This document shows, in pieces, positions 30,761 to 40,091 of a stretch of 64,000 bases of DNA. The position numbers and the translations under genes were made by a program. The notes below the pieces were generated by a model. The model was not told the origin of the DNA. It searched no databases and saw only the letters and a list, made by a program, of their open reading frames with translations. Location of the stretch: positions 3,032,001 to 3,096,000 of the forward strand of contig NZ_CP034909.1 of assembly GCF_008932245.1 (NCBI RefSeq), in the 5' to 3' direction. This DNA is from Sinorhizobium alkalisoli (lineage in GTDB: Bacteria; Pseudomonadota; Alphaproteobacteria; Rhizobiales; Rhizobiaceae). Within the stretch, counting starts at the first letter, position 1. The number at the start of each line of letters is the position of its first letter.

Positions 30761-30843
30761 GCATCGGCCGAAAATCGAACCCGACTTCGGAAAGCTCCGA
30801 TGCGCCGATTCAAGCATTACACCGACCTTTGCGCCGCCCTGTA
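30761..30843 (-). repeat. Two-hairpin repeat, B-arm type, decayed
   Basis: GCATCGGCCGAAAATCG..CGACTTCGGAAAGCTCCGATGCG, then a weak core (CCTTTGCGCCGCCCTGTAA) in which the usual AGACGCGC arm is lost. It lies upstream of msrA. Confidence 0.7.
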
Positions 30844-30907
30844 ATACCTATCCGCCTGGCCGCGGCTTTCAAATCACATAGCAACACGTCGGTGTGAGAG
30901 CCGTGAT

Positions 30908-30940
30908 AAAGAAGACGGCGAGCCACCTTCGTGGCCCGCC
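30908..30940 (-). terminator. Terminator of the sdhCDAB operon
   Basis: On the minus strand GGCGGGCCAC-GAAG-GTGGCTCGCC (30940-30917, one G-U pair) is followed by GTCTTCTTTATC. It starts 29 bases after the sdhB stop codon. Confidence 0.85.
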
Positions 30941-30969
30941 GCCCAAATCGCCGGACCGGATGCCGACCG

Positions 30970-31749
30970 TCAGAACCGCCGCTCGACAAGCATCTTCTTG
31001 ATCTCGCCGATCGCCTTGGCCGGGTTCAGGCCCTTCGGACAGGCCTGGGCACAGTTCATGATCGTGTGGCAGCGGTAGAGCCGGAACGGATCCTCGAGAT
31101 TGTCGAGCCGCTCGCCGGTTGCCTCGTCTCTGGAATCGATCAGCCAGCGATAGGCCTGCAGCAGGACGGCCGGGCCGAGATAGCGGTCGCCGTTCCACCA
31201 GTAGCTCGGACAGGATGTCGAGCAGCAGGCGCAGAGAATGCACTCGTAGAGCCCGTCGAGCTTGGCGCGATCCTCATGGCTCTGGCGCCATTCCTTGGCC
31301 GGCGTCGGCGAAACCGTCTTCAGCCAGGGCTCGATCGACCGGTGCTGGGCGTAGAAATTGGTGAGATCCGGCACGAGGTCCTTGACCACCGGCATGTGCG
31401 GCAACGGATAGATCTTTACCGCGCCCTTGACCTCGTCCATGCCCTTGGTGCAGGCGAGCGTATTGGTGCCGTCGATGTTCATCGCGCAGGAACCGCAAAT
31501 GCCCTCGCGACAGGAGCGACGCAAGGTCAGCGTCGGGTCGATGTTGTTCTTGATGTAGAGCAGCCCGTCGAGCACCATCGGCCCGCAATCGTCGACATCG
31601 ATATAATAGGTATCGATGCGCGGGTTCTTGCCGTCGTCCGGATTCCAGCGATAGACCCGGTATTCACGGAAATTCGTCGCGCCGACCGGTTTCGGCCAGA
31701 CCCGGCCTTCGGTGATCTGCGAGTTCTTGGGAAGAGCGAGTTCAACCAT
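30970..31749 (-). CDS. sdhB: Succinate dehydrogenase iron-sulfur subunit
   Basis: The 259-residue subunit carries electrons from the flavin to ubiquinone in complex II. The [2Fe-2S] ligands are C80, C85, C88 and C100 ([10 protein letters not shown]), and the [4Fe-4S]/[3Fe-4S] ligands are in [12 protein letters not shown] and [17 protein letters not shown]. It is the last gene of sdhCDAB and is followed by a clear terminator. Length is normal. Confidence 0.97.
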   Translation of the reverse strand: MVELALPKNSQITEGRVWPKPVGATNFREYRVYRWNPDDGKNPRIDTYYIDVDDCGPMVLDGLLYIKNNIDPTLTLRRSCREGICGSCAMNIDGTNTLACTKGMDEVKGAVKIYPLPHMPVVKDLVPDLTNFYAQHRSIEPWLKTVSPTPAKEWRQSHEDRAKLDGLYECILCACCSTSCPSYWWNGDRYLGPAVLLQAYRWLIDSRDEATGERLDNLEDPFRLYRCHTIMNCAQACPKGLNPAKAIGEIKKMLVERRF

Positions 31750-31767
31750 ATGCCTTAATCCTCGAGA

Positions 31768-33609
31768 TCAATAGACGCGCGCCTTCGGCTCTATCTTCTT
31801 CGCATCGATGCCGTCCGCAATGAGCTCGGTGTGGACAGGGCGATAGTCGAGCCGGACCTCGCCGGCTTCATTCACCCAGGCGAGCGTGTGCTTGCGCCAG
31901 TTGACGTCGTCGCGTCCGCCGAGCGGCCCTTCCGAGTAGTCCTCACGCGCATGCGAACCGCGGCTCTCCTTGCGGGCCTCGGCGCCGTAGATGGTGGTAA
32001 TGGCGTTGGCCATCAGGTTTTCCAATTCCAGCGTCTCGACGAGATCGGAGTTCCAGATCATGGAGCGATCAGTGACCTTGACGTCCGCGAGTTCCTTCCA
32101 GATCGCGGAGAGGCGGCGGCAGCCGGATTCGAGCGATTCCTGCGTGCGGAACACCGCCGCGTCGTCCTGCATGGCGCGCTGCATCTTGTCACGCAGCACC
32201 GCCGTCGGAGTTCCGCCATTGGCGAAGCGCAGCCGATCGAAGCGATCCATGATGCGATCGCAGGCAGCCGTATTGACCTCCGGCACCGACTCATTGCGGT
32301 CGATGATCTGCCCGGCGCGGATCGCCGCGGCGCGACCGAAGACGACGAGATCGATCAGGGAGTTTGAGCCGAGCCGGTTGGCGCCGTGCACCGAGGCGCA
32401 GCCCGCTTCGCCGACCGCCATCAGGCCCGGCGCGAGGCGCTCGGGGTTCTGGGCGTCGGCATTCAGCACTTCGCCCCAGTAATTGGTCGGGATGCCGCCC
32501 ATATTGTAGTGGACGGTCGGCAGCACCGGGATCGGCTCGCGGGTCACGTCGACGCCGGCGAAGATCTTCGCCGATTCCGAGATGCCTGGCAGGCGCTCGT
32601 GCAGCACGGCGGGATCCAGGTGGTCGAGATGCAGGAAGATATGGTCCTTGTTCTTGCCGACGCCGCGGCCCTCGCGGATCTCCATCGTCATGCAGCGCGA
32701 CACGACGTCGCGCGAAGCCAGATCCTTGGCCGAGGGGGCGTAGCGCTCCATGAAGCGCTCGCCCTCGGCATTGACGAGATAGCCGCCCTCGCCGCGCGCA
32801 CCTTCGGTGATGAGACAGCCCGCGCCATAGATGCCGGTCGGATGGAACTGGACGAATTCCATGTCCTGCAGCGGCAGGCCGGCACGCGCGATCATGCCGC
32901 CGCCGTCGCCGGTGCAGGTATGCGCCGATGTCGCCGAGAAATAGGCGCGGCCGTAGCCGCCGGTCGCCAGTACGACCATCTTCGCGGCGAAGCGGTGGAT
33001 CGTGCCGTCGTCGAGGTTCCAGGCGACGACGCCGGTGCAGCGGCCGTCGTCGGCCATGATCAGGTCGATCGCGAAATATTCGATGAAGAATTCGGCGTTG
33101 TTCCGGAGCGACTGGCCGTAGAGCGTGTGCAGGATCGCATGGCCGGTGCGGTCGGCCGCCGCACAGGTGCGCTGCACGGGCGGGCCTTCGCCATAGTTCT
33201 GCATGTGGCCGCCGAAGGGCCGCTGGTAGATCTTGCCTTCCTCGTTGCGCGAGAAGGGCACACCATAATGCTCGAGCTCATAGACCGCCTTCGGCGCTTC
33301 CATGGCGAGATATTGCATGGCGTCGACGTCGCCGAGCCAGTCCGACCCCTTCACCGTGTCGTAGAGATGCCATTGCCAGCAGTCCGGCGTCATGTTCCGC
33401 AGCGAGGCGGCGATACCGCCTTGGGCCGCAACCGTATGCGAGCGCGTCGGGAAGACCTTGGTAATGCAAGCGGTCTTGAGGCCCTGCTCGGCCATGCCGA
33501 GGGTCGCGCGCAGGCCCGCGCCGCCGGCGCCGACGACGACGACGTCGAAGGCGTGGTCGACATATTGATAGGTCTTGCCGTTTGCAGCGGCTGAACTGAT
33601 CGATGCCAT
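31768..33609 (-). CDS. sdhA: Succinate dehydrogenase flavoprotein subunit
   Basis: The 613-residue subunit oxidises succinate to fumarate. The FAD motif [15 protein letters not shown] is at about 24-38, the His that binds FAD covalently is H58 in [11 protein letters not shown], and substrate-site residues are in [21 protein letters not shown] and the later [20 protein letters not shown]. The ATG at 33609 is preceded by AGGATAA, and gives the standard length; an in-frame ATG six codons earlier would overlap sdhD. It is seven bases from sdhD. Confidence 0.97.
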   Translation of the reverse strand: MASISSAAANGKTYQYVDHAFDVVVVGAGGAGLRATLGMAEQGLKTACITKVFPTRSHTVAAQGGIAASLRNMTPDCWQWHLYDTVKGSDWLGDVDAMQYLAMEAPKAVYELEHYGVPFSRNEEGKIYQRPFGGHMQNYGEGPPVQRTCAAADRTGHAILHTLYGQSLRNNAEFFIEYFAIDLIMADDGRCTGVVAWNLDDGTIHRFAAKMVVLATGGYGRAYFSATSAHTCTGDGGGMIARAGLPLQDMEFVQFHPTGIYGAGCLITEGARGEGGYLVNAEGERFMERYAPSAKDLASRDVVSRCMTMEIREGRGVGKNKDHIFLHLDHLDPAVLHERLPGISESAKIFAGVDVTREPIPVLPTVHYNMGGIPTNYWGEVLNADAQNPERLAPGLMAVGEAGCASVHGANRLGSNSLIDLVVFGRAAAIRAGQIIDRNESVPEVNTAACDRIMDRFDRLRFANGGTPTAVLRDKMQRAMQDDAAVFRTQESLESGCRRLSAIWKELADVKVTDRSMIWNSDLVETLELENLMANAITTIYGAEARKESRGSHAREDYSEGPLGGRDDVNWRKHTLAWVNEAGEVRLDYRPVHTELIADGIDAKKIEPKARVY

Positions 33610-33616
33610 GACGAAA

Positions 33617-33997
33617 TTATCCTGCAAAAGCGATCTTCAGGATGGCGAAAAGACAGAGGCCGCCGATCGCGATCGCAAAAAACGTGTTGAGCATGAGGAG
33701 TGCGATCTTGGCGCCCTCGGCGTGAACATAGTCTTCGATGATGACCTGCATGCCGATCCGCATGTGGGTGAGCGCGGAGGTCACCACCAGAGCCATGACC
33801 ACGGCGACGAACGGGTTCGAAAGCGCCGCGACGATTTCCGCATGCGGGGCCCCGGCATAGCGGGCAACGAAGAACACGAAGAAGATCAGCAGCGGAACAT
33901 TGGCGACGGCGGTCAGGCGCTGGCGCCAGAAGTGATCCGTGCCCTCCTTGGCCGAACCGAGACCGCGGACCTTGCCGAGCGGCGTGCGCATATTCAT
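33617..33997 (-). CDS. sdhD: Succinate dehydrogenase membrane anchor subunit
   Basis: The 126-residue hydrophobic anchor has three membrane segments (about 33-52, 58-80 and 98-122). The family pattern [23 protein letters not shown] near the N-terminus and [16 protein letters not shown], with the haem-ligand type His and the quinone-site Asp-Tyr, are present. It helps SdhC bind haem b and ubiquinone. It lies 12 bases after sdhC. Confidence 0.93.
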   Translation of the reverse strand: MNMRTPLGKVRGLGSAKEGTDHFWRQRLTAVANVPLLIFFVFFVARYAGAPHAEIVAALSNPFVAVVMALVVTSALTHMRIGMQVIIEDYVHAEGAKIALLMLNTFFAIAIGGLCLFAILKIAFAG

Positions 33998-34009
33998 GGT
34001 GAATCCCTT

Positions 34010-34402
34010 TCAGCGCGCCAGAAAACCGATGATCCAGATGAGAAGCGTCAGCGTCACCGAACCGGCGAGCGTCGCCTTGGCCATCTTCGTCGCGAAGTGC
34101 TTCTCGTAACCGTAGCCGAGGTCCCAGGCGAAGTGGCGGATGCCGCCCAGCATGTGATGCATCAGCACCCAGGTGTAGCCGAAGAGCACGATCTTGCCGA
34201 TCAGCGTCCCGAACAGCCAGCTGACCCAGTCGTAATAGGCCGCACCCGAGGCAGCGGCGATCAGCCACCAGGCAACCAGAATCGTGCCGAAATAGAGTGC
34301 ACCGCCCGTGATGCGGTGCATGATCGACATGACCATCGTCGGAATCGGTTTGTAAATCTGAAGATGCGGCGAAAGCGGCCGGCTTCTTGTGACATCCGTC
34401 AT
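34010..34402 (-). CDS. sdhC: Succinate dehydrogenase cytochrome b556 subunit
   Basis: The 130-residue anchor begins MTDVTRSRPLSPHLQIYKPIPTMVMSIMHRITGGAL, matching the SdhC signature (RPLSPHLxIY...SIxHRITG), and has HHMLGGIRHFAWDLG with the candidate haem-ligand histidine. Three membrane segments are seen. It is the first gene of the operon and transcription probably starts in the AT-rich 150 bases upstream. Confidence 0.95.
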   Translation of the reverse strand: MTDVTRSRPLSPHLQIYKPIPTMVMSIMHRITGGALYFGTILVAWWLIAAASGAAYYDWVSWLFGTLIGKIVLFGYTWVLMHHMLGGIRHFAWDLGYGYEKHFATKMAKATLAGSVTLTLLIWIIGFLAR

Positions 34403-34489
34403 CGGAACCTCACGAAATGGCCGGATAAACCCCCGAAATCCATGCTTATCCGGTATCGCACCCGATTGTGCGCAATTCAGTCCTCCGGA

Positions 34490-34518
34490 CCTTTAATCAC
34501 CATATTGCTTAACGACAA
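34490..34518 (-). promoter_or_regulatory. Possible sdh promoter
   Basis: On the minus strand TTGTCG (34518-34513) and TAAAGG (34495-34490) are 17 bases apart, about 90 bases before sdhC. The match to the rhizobial housekeeping consensus is partial. The remaining bases of the 300-bp gap 34403-34702 are AT-rich and otherwise hold only CGTTAACG (34598-34605) and the CtrA-type box. Confidence 0.3.
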
Positions 34519-34663
34519 GTATGTTTGCAGTGCAAAATAAATAAAATCGATTAGACGAAAAGCGGCATTTTTACGTCCGGGCGAGACATTCGCCGCCGTT
34601 AACGATGCGGCGAAAAAGCCAATCATTTCCGTGACATTTGCCCGCGATTGCCGCAGGATGCGG

Positions 34664-34678
34664 TTAACGTTTCGTTAA
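34664..34678 (+). promoter_or_regulatory. CtrA-type box TTAA-N7-TTAA
   Basis: TTAA-CGTTTCG-TTAAC, a perfect match to the full CtrA consensus, embedded in a GTTAACG-N3-CGTTAAC inverted repeat (34663-34679). It ends 24 bases before the start of the secreted-protein gene at 34703. Another CGTTAACG lies at 34598. Confidence 0.55.
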
Positions 34679-34702
34679 CGGTGATCGGGAGGCGAGGGCA
34701 GG

Positions 34703-35353
34703 ATGTTTCTGCTGCGAGCGGTTCATGCGACCAAAGTGCTAGTACTGGCGGTAAGCCTTGCCATGCCGGTCGGCCTGCCGGCGACGGCGGGGGATGGCCT
34801 CGCGCAAGTCCAGACGCGGGTACGCCATAACCAATTCAAGCACCGCCCGCTGCACCACGCATTTCGCAAGCCGCATGATCGTCATCGCTTCCTTGCCGGG
34901 AAACGGCGCCAGCGCTCGGTCACGACCAGCATCGGCTTTTCGTCGATCGGCTCGCGGGATTTGTTCAGCGTCGACACCAAGACCCGGCACATCCGGCTGA
35001 AGGACCGTCGGCACCGTTTCTCACGCCGAGACCGCAAGGCGCTTCCTCGCGTCATCGTCATCGGCGGCTATGCGCCCCTCTCCTATGGCAGCCATGTCGG
35101 CTATGACAGCTATGACAGCTATGAGGTGCCTTCGGTGATCCCGGGCATCGGAACCTATGCCGGCAATCTCTCCGCCTATCGCGACGAGGGCAACGGCATC
35201 TATTTCAGCCGGGCGAGCAGCTATGGCTATATCGCCGAGAACGGCTTTTATCCCCAGGCGCCGGGCAAGCGCGCGAAAATCATCGTCGTCACGCCCGGAA
35301 CGAATGCCAGCGCCTGCTCCTTCGAATCGGGCGTGTGCGTCGTCCGGCCGTGA
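34703..35353 (+). CDS. Exported hypothetical protein (216 aa)
   Basis: I do not recognise the family. The product has a signal peptide (VLVLAVSLAMPVGLPATAGD, cleavage near residue 29), a very basic middle part rich in His and Arg (residues about 36-115, e.g. HRPLHHAFRKPHDRHRF), then a Tyr/Ser/Gly-rich part (GYDSYDSYEVPSV) and an ending KIIVVTPGTNASACSF with two cysteines. GGAGGCGAGGG upstream supports the ATG. A CtrA-type box lies 24 bases upstream, so cell-cycle control of a surface protein is a fair guess. It is convergent with the methyltransferase gene. Confidence 0.78.
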   Translation: MFLLRAVHATKVLVLAVSLAMPVGLPATAGDGLAQVQTRVRHNQFKHRPLHHAFRKPHDRHRFLAGKRRQRSVTTSIGFSSIGSRDLFSVDTKTRHIRLKDRRHRFSRRDRKALPRVIVIGGYAPLSYGSHVGYDSYDSYEVPSVIPGIGTYAGNLSAYRDEGNGIYFSRASSYGYIAENGFYPQAPGKRAKIIVVTPGTNASACSFESGVCVVRP

Positions 35354-35359
35354 ACTCTG

Positions 35360-36013
35360 TCATCCGGTCTCGGCGAACCGCCAGACCGTCGTCCGTTTGA
35401 CTTCGCTGTCCTCGAGCGCCCGGGTCACCGGCACCTCATAGGTCGCAAGCGCCGACATCATCTCGCGCGGGCAATAGCTTCGACCCGGATCGCCGACGAG
35501 AACGGCAGCACCGGCTTGCGCCAGTGCGCCGAACCACGGTCGAAGAAGGTTGGCAAATTCCTTGTCGTAGAAAACGTCACCGGCGAGATAGACCTCCGCT
35601 TCTCGTTCCCGGCCGATGATGTTCCTGCCGAGGAAGTCGACCGCGACGCGGTTCAACTCCGCATTGAGCCGCACCGCCGTCCCCGCCCAGGGGTCGATGT
35701 CGACCGCGACGACGTCTTGCGCACCGGCCATCTTCGCGGCAATCGCCACAAGGCCGGAGCCGGCGGCGAAATCGACGACGCGGCGTCCGCGCACGCATTC
35801 CGGATGGTCGAGGACGTAGCGCGCCAGCCCCTGCCCGCCCGCCCAGGCAAAGGCCCAGAACGGCGGCGGCAGCCCGATCTCCTCCAGTTCCTCCTCCGTC
35901 TTCAGCCACAGATCATGCGCTTCGTTCGCGAGATGCAGCCGGATTTCCGGCACATGCGGCGGCGAGAGAATGCCCGTATTGGCGCGGATGAAGCTTTCGG
36001 GATCGGTCTTCAA
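35360..36013 (-). CDS. METTL20-like protein lysine methyltransferase (ETF-beta type)
   Basis: The 217-residue class I methyltransferase has the SAM motif VVDFAAGSGLVAIAAKMAGA, the acidic motif VVAVDIDPWA and the family-16 pattern PFWAFAWAGGQGLARYVLD. A homologue from Agrobacterium methylates lysines of electron transfer flavoprotein beta, as human METTL20 does. The start is a TTG at 36013 with only a weak AGAG upstream; no ATG in frame would keep the conserved N-terminus TDPESFIRANT. It follows the EVE gene after a 72-base gap holding a repeat. Confidence 0.8.
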   Translation of the reverse strand: MKTDPESFIRANTGILSPPHVPEIRLHLANEAHDLWLKTEEELEEIGLPPPFWAFAWAGGQGLARYVLDHPECVRGRRVVDFAAGSGLVAIAAKMAGAQDVVAVDIDPWAGTAVRLNAELNRVAVDFLGRNIIGREREAEVYLAGDVFYDKEFANLLRPWFGALAQAGAAVLVGDPGRSYCPREMMSALATYEVPVTRALEDSEVKRTTVWRFAETG

Positions 36014-36028
36014 GATAAGGGACTCTCA

Positions 36029-36074
36029 GAGCGTAACCCGAAAAGTGGGTACTGGTTTTCGGACAAATCACGCG
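36029..36074. repeat. Short hairpin repeat, C type
   Basis: GCGTAACCCGAAAAGTGGGTACTGGTTTTCGGACAAATCACGC folds as CCGAAAA..TTTTCGG with outer GCGT/ACGC pairs. A fragment of the same type (CGCCGAAAGGTGGGTACACCG) is at 39012-39032. It separates the EVE and methyltransferase genes. Confidence 0.65.
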
Positions 36075-36085
36075 GCAAAAACAAA

Positions 36086-36517
36086 CTACTTCGGCGGATC
36101 GTCGAGTCCGCCCATGCGGCAGACCTCGATCCATTCCTCCTCGGTCACCGGCTGCACGGAAAGCCGCATAGAGGTGACGAGCGCCATATTGGCGAGCTTC
36201 GGGTTCGCCTTCACCGCCTTGAGCGAAACCGGGAGCGGCATGTCCATGACGGCGCGGATGTCGACGCAGTCCCAGCGCGGATCGCCCTCCGCCGTCGAAT
36301 CCGGATGCGAAAGGGCGCAGACCTCGGTGATGCCGACGATCTCGAGCCCCTCGTTCGAATGGTAGAAGAAGCCCTTTTCCCCGAGCTGCATCGCCCGCAT
36401 GTTGTTGCGGGCGAGATAATTGCGCACGCCGGTCCATTCGGTGCCCGCCTCGCCGGCATCCTTCTGCATCTGCCAGGACCACTTGAACGGTTCGGATTTG
36501 TAGAGCCAGTACGCCAC
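36086..36517 (-). CDS. EVE domain protein
   Basis: The 143-residue product starts (M)AYWLYKSEPFKWSW and contains WTGVRNYLARNNMRAMQLGEKGFFYHSN and IVGITEVCALSHPD, the EVE/thymocyte-nuclear-protein 1 (THYN1) pattern. EVE is a PUA-like fold thought to read modified bases in DNA or RNA. I chose the GTG at 36517, since GGAGG lies ten bases upstream and it begins five bases after the yciI stop codon. It is probably co-transcribed with yciI, gpsA and tsaD. The nucleic-acid target is unknown. Confidence 0.88.
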   Translation of the reverse strand: MAYWLYKSEPFKWSWQMQKDAGEAGTEWTGVRNYLARNNMRAMQLGEKGFFYHSNEGLEIVGITEVCALSHPDSTAEGDPRWDCVDIRAVMDMPLPVSLKAVKANPKLANMALVTSMRLSVQPVTEEEWIEVCRMGGLDDPPK

Positions 36518-36522
36518 CCGCC

Positions 36523-36816
36523 TCAAGCCTCCGGATTGTTGAAGACCCAGTTGTAGGCCTTGACCTCGACATTGGCGAAAAGCCCTGCCTTTGCGTAGGG
36601 GTCCGCTTCGGCGATCGCTTTTGCCTCTTCGATCGTCTCGGTCTTGACGATCACGAGACTGCCCGTCGGCTTGCCGTCCTCGCCGAGGAATGGCCCGGCA
36701 ACCTTGAGAATGCCCCTGGCATTGAGATCCTCGAGATAGGCAAGGTGGTCGGGGCGGGTGTCGAGCCGCAATTGGAGCGCCCCCGGTTTATCCGTGCATA
36801 GAAGTGCGAAGAGCAT
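36523..36816 (-). CDS. YciI family protein
   Basis: The 97-residue ferredoxin-like-fold protein begins MLFALLCTDKPGALQLRL and keeps the family His in RPDHLAYLEDL and the Asp/Gly block AGPFLGEDGKPTGSLVIV, then ADPYAKAGLFANVEVKAYNWVFN. YciI proteins are small dimers of mostly unknown function. AGGAGG just upstream of 36816 fixes the start. It sits between gpsA and the EVE gene. Confidence 0.9.
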   Translation of the reverse strand: MLFALLCTDKPGALQLRLDTRPDHLAYLEDLNARGILKVAGPFLGEDGKPTGSLVIVKTETIEEAKAIAEADPYAKAGLFANVEVKAYNWVFNNPEA

Positions 36817-36892
36817 CGTTCCTCCTGAAATTATCGATCGAAGTGATGGAGGCGGAGATCCGCCCAACCGTTTCTCGTTTCGCTCGCGGAAA

Positions 36893-37879
36893 TCATTCCT
36901 GCGTGATCGGGCGCGACATCAACTGTTCGAGCGCGGTGCGCACATCGAGCTTGCCGTCGATGATCGCCGCGACCGCCTGTGTGATCGGCATCTCCACGCC
37001 AAGCTCGCCGGCCACATGCGCCGCAACGGAGGCCGCAAAGGCGCCTTCGACGAGTTCGCCGCTGCCGTCCGCGCGGCCGTTCCGGCCGAGCGCGATGCCG
37101 AAGCGCAGGTTGCGCGACTGGTGGCTCGTCGCCGTCAGCACGAGATCGCCGAGGCCCGACAGCCCGCGCACCGTGTCCGCCTCGCCACCTCTTGCCGTCA
37201 CGAAGCGCGACATTTCCGCAAGGCCGCGCGCAATCAGCGCCGCGCGCGCCGAATCGCCAAGCCCGGCCCCCTCGACGATGCCGCAGGCGATCGCCAGCAC
37301 GTTCTTCAGCGCTCCGCCAAGCTGCACGCCGATGCGGTCCGTCGACGGATAGAGCCGGAAGGTCGGTCCGGAAATCGCTGCGGCGAGGTTCTTCGCCAGC
37401 GTCATGTCGGATGCCGCGATCACCATTGCCGTCGGCAGGCCCTTGGCAATGTCGGCGGCAAAGCCCGGGCCGGACAGCACGGCGATCCTGTGGCCCGGCA
37501 GTTCCTCGTCGAGAACATCCGTGAGAAGCCGGCCCGTCGATTGCTCCATGCCCTTGGCACAGGTCACGATCGTTGCGCCGGCACCGATAGAGGCACCGTA
37601 GCTGCGGGCGGCGGCCCTGTGCTCCTGCGACGGCATCGCGAAAAGCACGATATCGGCATCCATGAGCACTGCCGTATCGGCGGAAAATTGAAGCCCCTTA
37701 GGCAGCGAAATGCCGGGCAATGCCGCCTCGTTGCGCCCGGTCCGGCGGCATTCCGCGGCCGTTTCCTCCCGGCGTGCGAGCAAGAGGACGTTGGCGTTCG
37801 CCCTTGCCGCCGCGACGGCGGCGAGCGCCGTTCCGAAGGCGCCCGCGCCGATGACCACGATCTTGGGATTGCCGCTCAT
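36893..37879 (-). CDS. gpsA: Glycerol-3-phosphate dehydrogenase [NAD(P)+]
   Basis: GpsA reduces dihydroxyacetone phosphate to sn-glycerol-3-phosphate for phospholipid synthesis. The 328-residue protein has the nucleotide motif [10 protein letters not shown] at 11-20, [29 protein letters not shown], the catalytic-lysine region [17 protein letters not shown] and [19 protein letters not shown]. It lies ten bases after tsaD, so the two are co-transcribed, an order seen across rhizobia. Confidence 0.96.
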   Translation of the reverse strand: MSGNPKIVVIGAGAFGTALAAVAAARANANVLLLARREETAAECRRTGRNEAALPGISLPKGLQFSADTAVLMDADIVLFAMPSQEHRAAARSYGASIGAGATIVTCAKGMEQSTGRLLTDVLDEELPGHRIAVLSGPGFAADIAKGLPTAMVIAASDMTLAKNLAAAISGPTFRLYPSTDRIGVQLGGALKNVLAIACGIVEGAGLGDSARAALIARGLAEMSRFVTARGGEADTVRGLSGLGDLVLTATSHQSRNLRFGIALGRNGRADGSGELVEGAFAASVAAHVAGELGVEMPITQAVAAIIDGKLDVRTALEQLMSRPITQE

Positions 37880-37889
37880 TTTCCGTCCA

Positions 37890-38984
37890 TCATGCCTTGG
37901 CGCCGCGCTTGCCGGAGCCGATCAATGCCTGGGCCCCGCCGTCGAGCGGCCAGCGTGAGCGCGGCGCGACCTCGAACCCGTCCGCAGGCAGCCCCGCCGC
38001 CAGCCTTTCCGCCCCCGCCCAGGCGATCATTGCCGCATTGTCCGTGCAAAGCTGGAGCGGCGGCGCAACGAAGCGAAAACCGTGCGCGTCGCAAAGCGCC
38101 TGGAGCGTCGCTCTCAGCGCCTGGTTGGCGGCCACGCCGCCGGCGACGACCAATGCGGGTTGAGCGACCGACGAATAGTCTTCTTTGAAGCGCTTGAGCC
38201 CGCGGCCGACGCGGTCCTTGAGCGTGCGCGAGATCGCGCGCTGGAACGAGGCGCAGATATCTGCGATATCGTTCTCGGTCACCGGCTCCAGCGATTGCGC
38301 CGCCTGGCGGACGGCTGTCTTGAGGCCTGAGAAGGAGAAATCGAGCCGGGCGTCGCCGACGAGCGGCCGCGGAAAATCGAAGCGCTCAGGATCGCCGGCC
38401 ACCGCCGCCCGCTCGACCGCCGGCCCGCCGGGATAGGGAAGGCCGAGCAGCTTCGCCGTCTTGTCGAAGGCTTCGCCGAGCGCGTCGTCGATCGTCGTGC
38501 CCCAGCGCTCGTAGTCTCCGACGCCCTTCACCAGAATCAGCTGCGTATGGCCGCCGGAGACGAGTAGCATGAGATATGGAAAGGAAAGCCCATCCGTCAG
38601 CCGTGCCGTCAGCGCATGGCCTTCGAGATGATTGACGGCATAGAGCGGCTTTCCCGTTGCCCGGGCAATCGCCTTGCCGGTCATCAGCCCGACGATCAGC
38701 CCGCCGATCAGGCCGGGACCACTCGTCGCGGCGATCGCATCGATGTCCTTCAGCGTCACGCCGGCGCGCAAAAGCGCTTCCTCGATCAGCGTGTCCAGCG
38801 CCTCGACATGGGCGCGCGCCGCGATCTCCGGCACCACGCCGCCATAGGCGCTATGCTCTTCCAACTGGCTGAGCACCACGTCGCCCAGAATCCGGCCGCT
38901 GCCCTTCTCGTCGCGCAGCACGACCGAAGCCGCGGTCTCGTCGCAGCTTGTCTCTATGCCGAGGATGCGCAGGGGCGTGGACAT
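37890..38984 (-). CDS. tsaD: tRNA N6-adenosine threonylcarbamoyltransferase TsaD
   Basis: TsaD completes t6A37 modification of ANN-decoding tRNAs. The 364-residue ASKHA-fold protein has [14 protein letters not shown] at 9-22, metal-site histidines H119 and H123 in [27 protein letters not shown], the Asp/Gly block [22 protein letters not shown] and the C-terminal [12 protein letters not shown]. The ATG at 38984 suits the family better than one five codons upstream. It is divergent from hemC. Confidence 0.96.
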   Translation of the reverse strand: MSTPLRILGIETSCDETAASVVLRDEKGSGRILGDVVLSQLEEHSAYGGVVPEIAARAHVEALDTLIEEALLRAGVTLKDIDAIAATSGPGLIGGLIVGLMTGKAIARATGKPLYAVNHLEGHALTARLTDGLSFPYLMLLVSGGHTQLILVKGVGDYERWGTTIDDALGEAFDKTAKLLGLPYPGGPAVERAAVAGDPERFDFPRPLVGDARLDFSFSGLKTAVRQAAQSLEPVTENDIADICASFQRAISRTLKDRVGRGLKRFKEDYSSVAQPALVVAGGVAANQALRATLQALCDAHGFRFVAPPLQLCTDNAAMIAWAGAERLAAGLPADGFEVAPRSRWPLDGGAQALIGSGKRGAKA

Positions 38985-39038
38985 ACGTCGTCTACTCAAT
39001 GATTGCGGTCGCGCCGAAAGGTGGGTACACCGAACTCG

Positions 39039-39142
39039 ACAGCGCCGCGCTTCTTTCAGCCCGCCAAATGACGCTGTAACGCTTTGAAGTGCTGCATGGT
39101 TTGATCCCTGAAAAGAACCCTATTCAGGGAACCACGCAGTAA
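39039..39142 (+). repeat. Two-hairpin repeat, A-type variant
   Basis: A decayed core (CAGCGCCGCGCTTCTTTCAG) and GCTTTGAAGTGCTGCATGGTTTGATCCCTGAA.. with the second arm TTCAGGGAACCACGCAG. Compensating changes keep the hairpin although the sequence differs from other A arms. It lies between divergent tsaD and hemC, ending 13 bases before the hemC start. Confidence 0.75.
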
Positions 39143-39155
39143 CAATGGATGACCG

Positions 39156-40088
39156 ATGATGCAAACGAAACCTTTCCGCATCGGCACGCGCGGCAGTCCG
39201 CTGGCGCTGGCCCAGACCCAGGAAACGCGCGACCGGCTGGCCGCCGCCCATGGCCTGCCGCCGGAAATGTTCGAGATCGTCGTCCTCTCGACGAAGGGCG
39301 ATCGGATCACCGACCGCTCGTTGGCGGAAATCGGCGGCAAGGGCCTGTTCACCGAGGAGCTCGAGCAGCAGCTCCTGTCCGGCGAACTCGACTTCGCCGT
39401 ACATTCCTCGAAGGACATGCCGACGAAGCTTCCCGATGGGCTCACCCTCTCCGCTTTCCTGCCGCGCGAGGACATTCGCGACGCCTTTATCGGCCGCACG
39501 GCGGCGAAACTCGTCGACCTGCCGCAAGGCGCAACCGTCGGCTCCTCGTCGCTGCGCCGCCAGGCGCTGATCCGGCGCCTCAGGCCCGACATCAACGTCA
39601 TCACCTATCGCGGCCAGGTCGAGACGCGGCTGCGCAAGCTTGCCGAGGGCCAGGTCGACGGCACCCTGCTCGCCTATGCCGGGCTGAAGCGACTCGGCAT
39701 GACGGACGTGCCAACCGAACTGCTCGATCCAGAAGAGTTTCCGCCGGCGCCTGCCCAGGGCGCGATCTGCGTCGAGAGCCGCATCGGCGACGACCGCGTC
39801 GACACCCTGCTGGCGGCGATCGACGACAAGCGCACCCATCAGGCGGTTTCCTGCGAGCGCGGTTTCCTGGCGACGCTCGACGGCTCCTGCCGCACGCCGA
39901 TAGCCGGCTATGCCGTATCCGAGGGCTCGCATATCCGCTTTGCCGGCATGATCCTGACGCCTGACGGTGCCACCTGCCACCGCATCGAAATCGAGGGCAA
40001 GGCGACCGAGGCGACAGAGCTCGGGCGCAGGGCCGGCGAAGAGGTCCGGGCCAAGGCGGGCCCCGGCTTCTTTTCGAGCTGGACCTGA
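39156..40088 (+). CDS. hemC: Porphobilinogen deaminase (hydroxymethylbilane synthase)
   Basis: HemC polymerises four porphobilinogens to hydroxymethylbilane. The 310-residue protein has [16 protein letters not shown], the substrate-contact blocks [16 protein letters not shown] and [10 protein letters not shown], and the cofactor-bearing C245 in [17 protein letters not shown] six bases upstream supports 39156; the next codon is also ATG. It is followed by hemD at a three-base gap in a plus-strand operon. Confidence 0.96.
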   Translation: MMQTKPFRIGTRGSPLALAQTQETRDRLAAAHGLPPEMFEIVVLSTKGDRITDRSLAEIGGKGLFTEELEQQLLSGELDFAVHSSKDMPTKLPDGLTLSAFLPREDIRDAFIGRTAAKLVDLPQGATVGSSSLRRQALIRRLRPDINVITYRGQVETRLRKLAEGQVDGTLLAYAGLKRLGMTDVPTELLDPEEFPPAPAQGAICVESRIGDDRVDTLLAAIDDKRTHQAVSCERGFLATLDGSCRTPIAGYAVSEGSHIRFAGMILTPDGATCHRIEIEGKATEATELGRRAGEEVRAKAGPGFFSSWT

Positions 40089-40091
40089 TCC

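Noticed and set aside
34463..34476. ATTGTGCGCAAT in the sdh leader as an operator
   Set aside because: The palindrome has only three-base perfect arms and no second copy.
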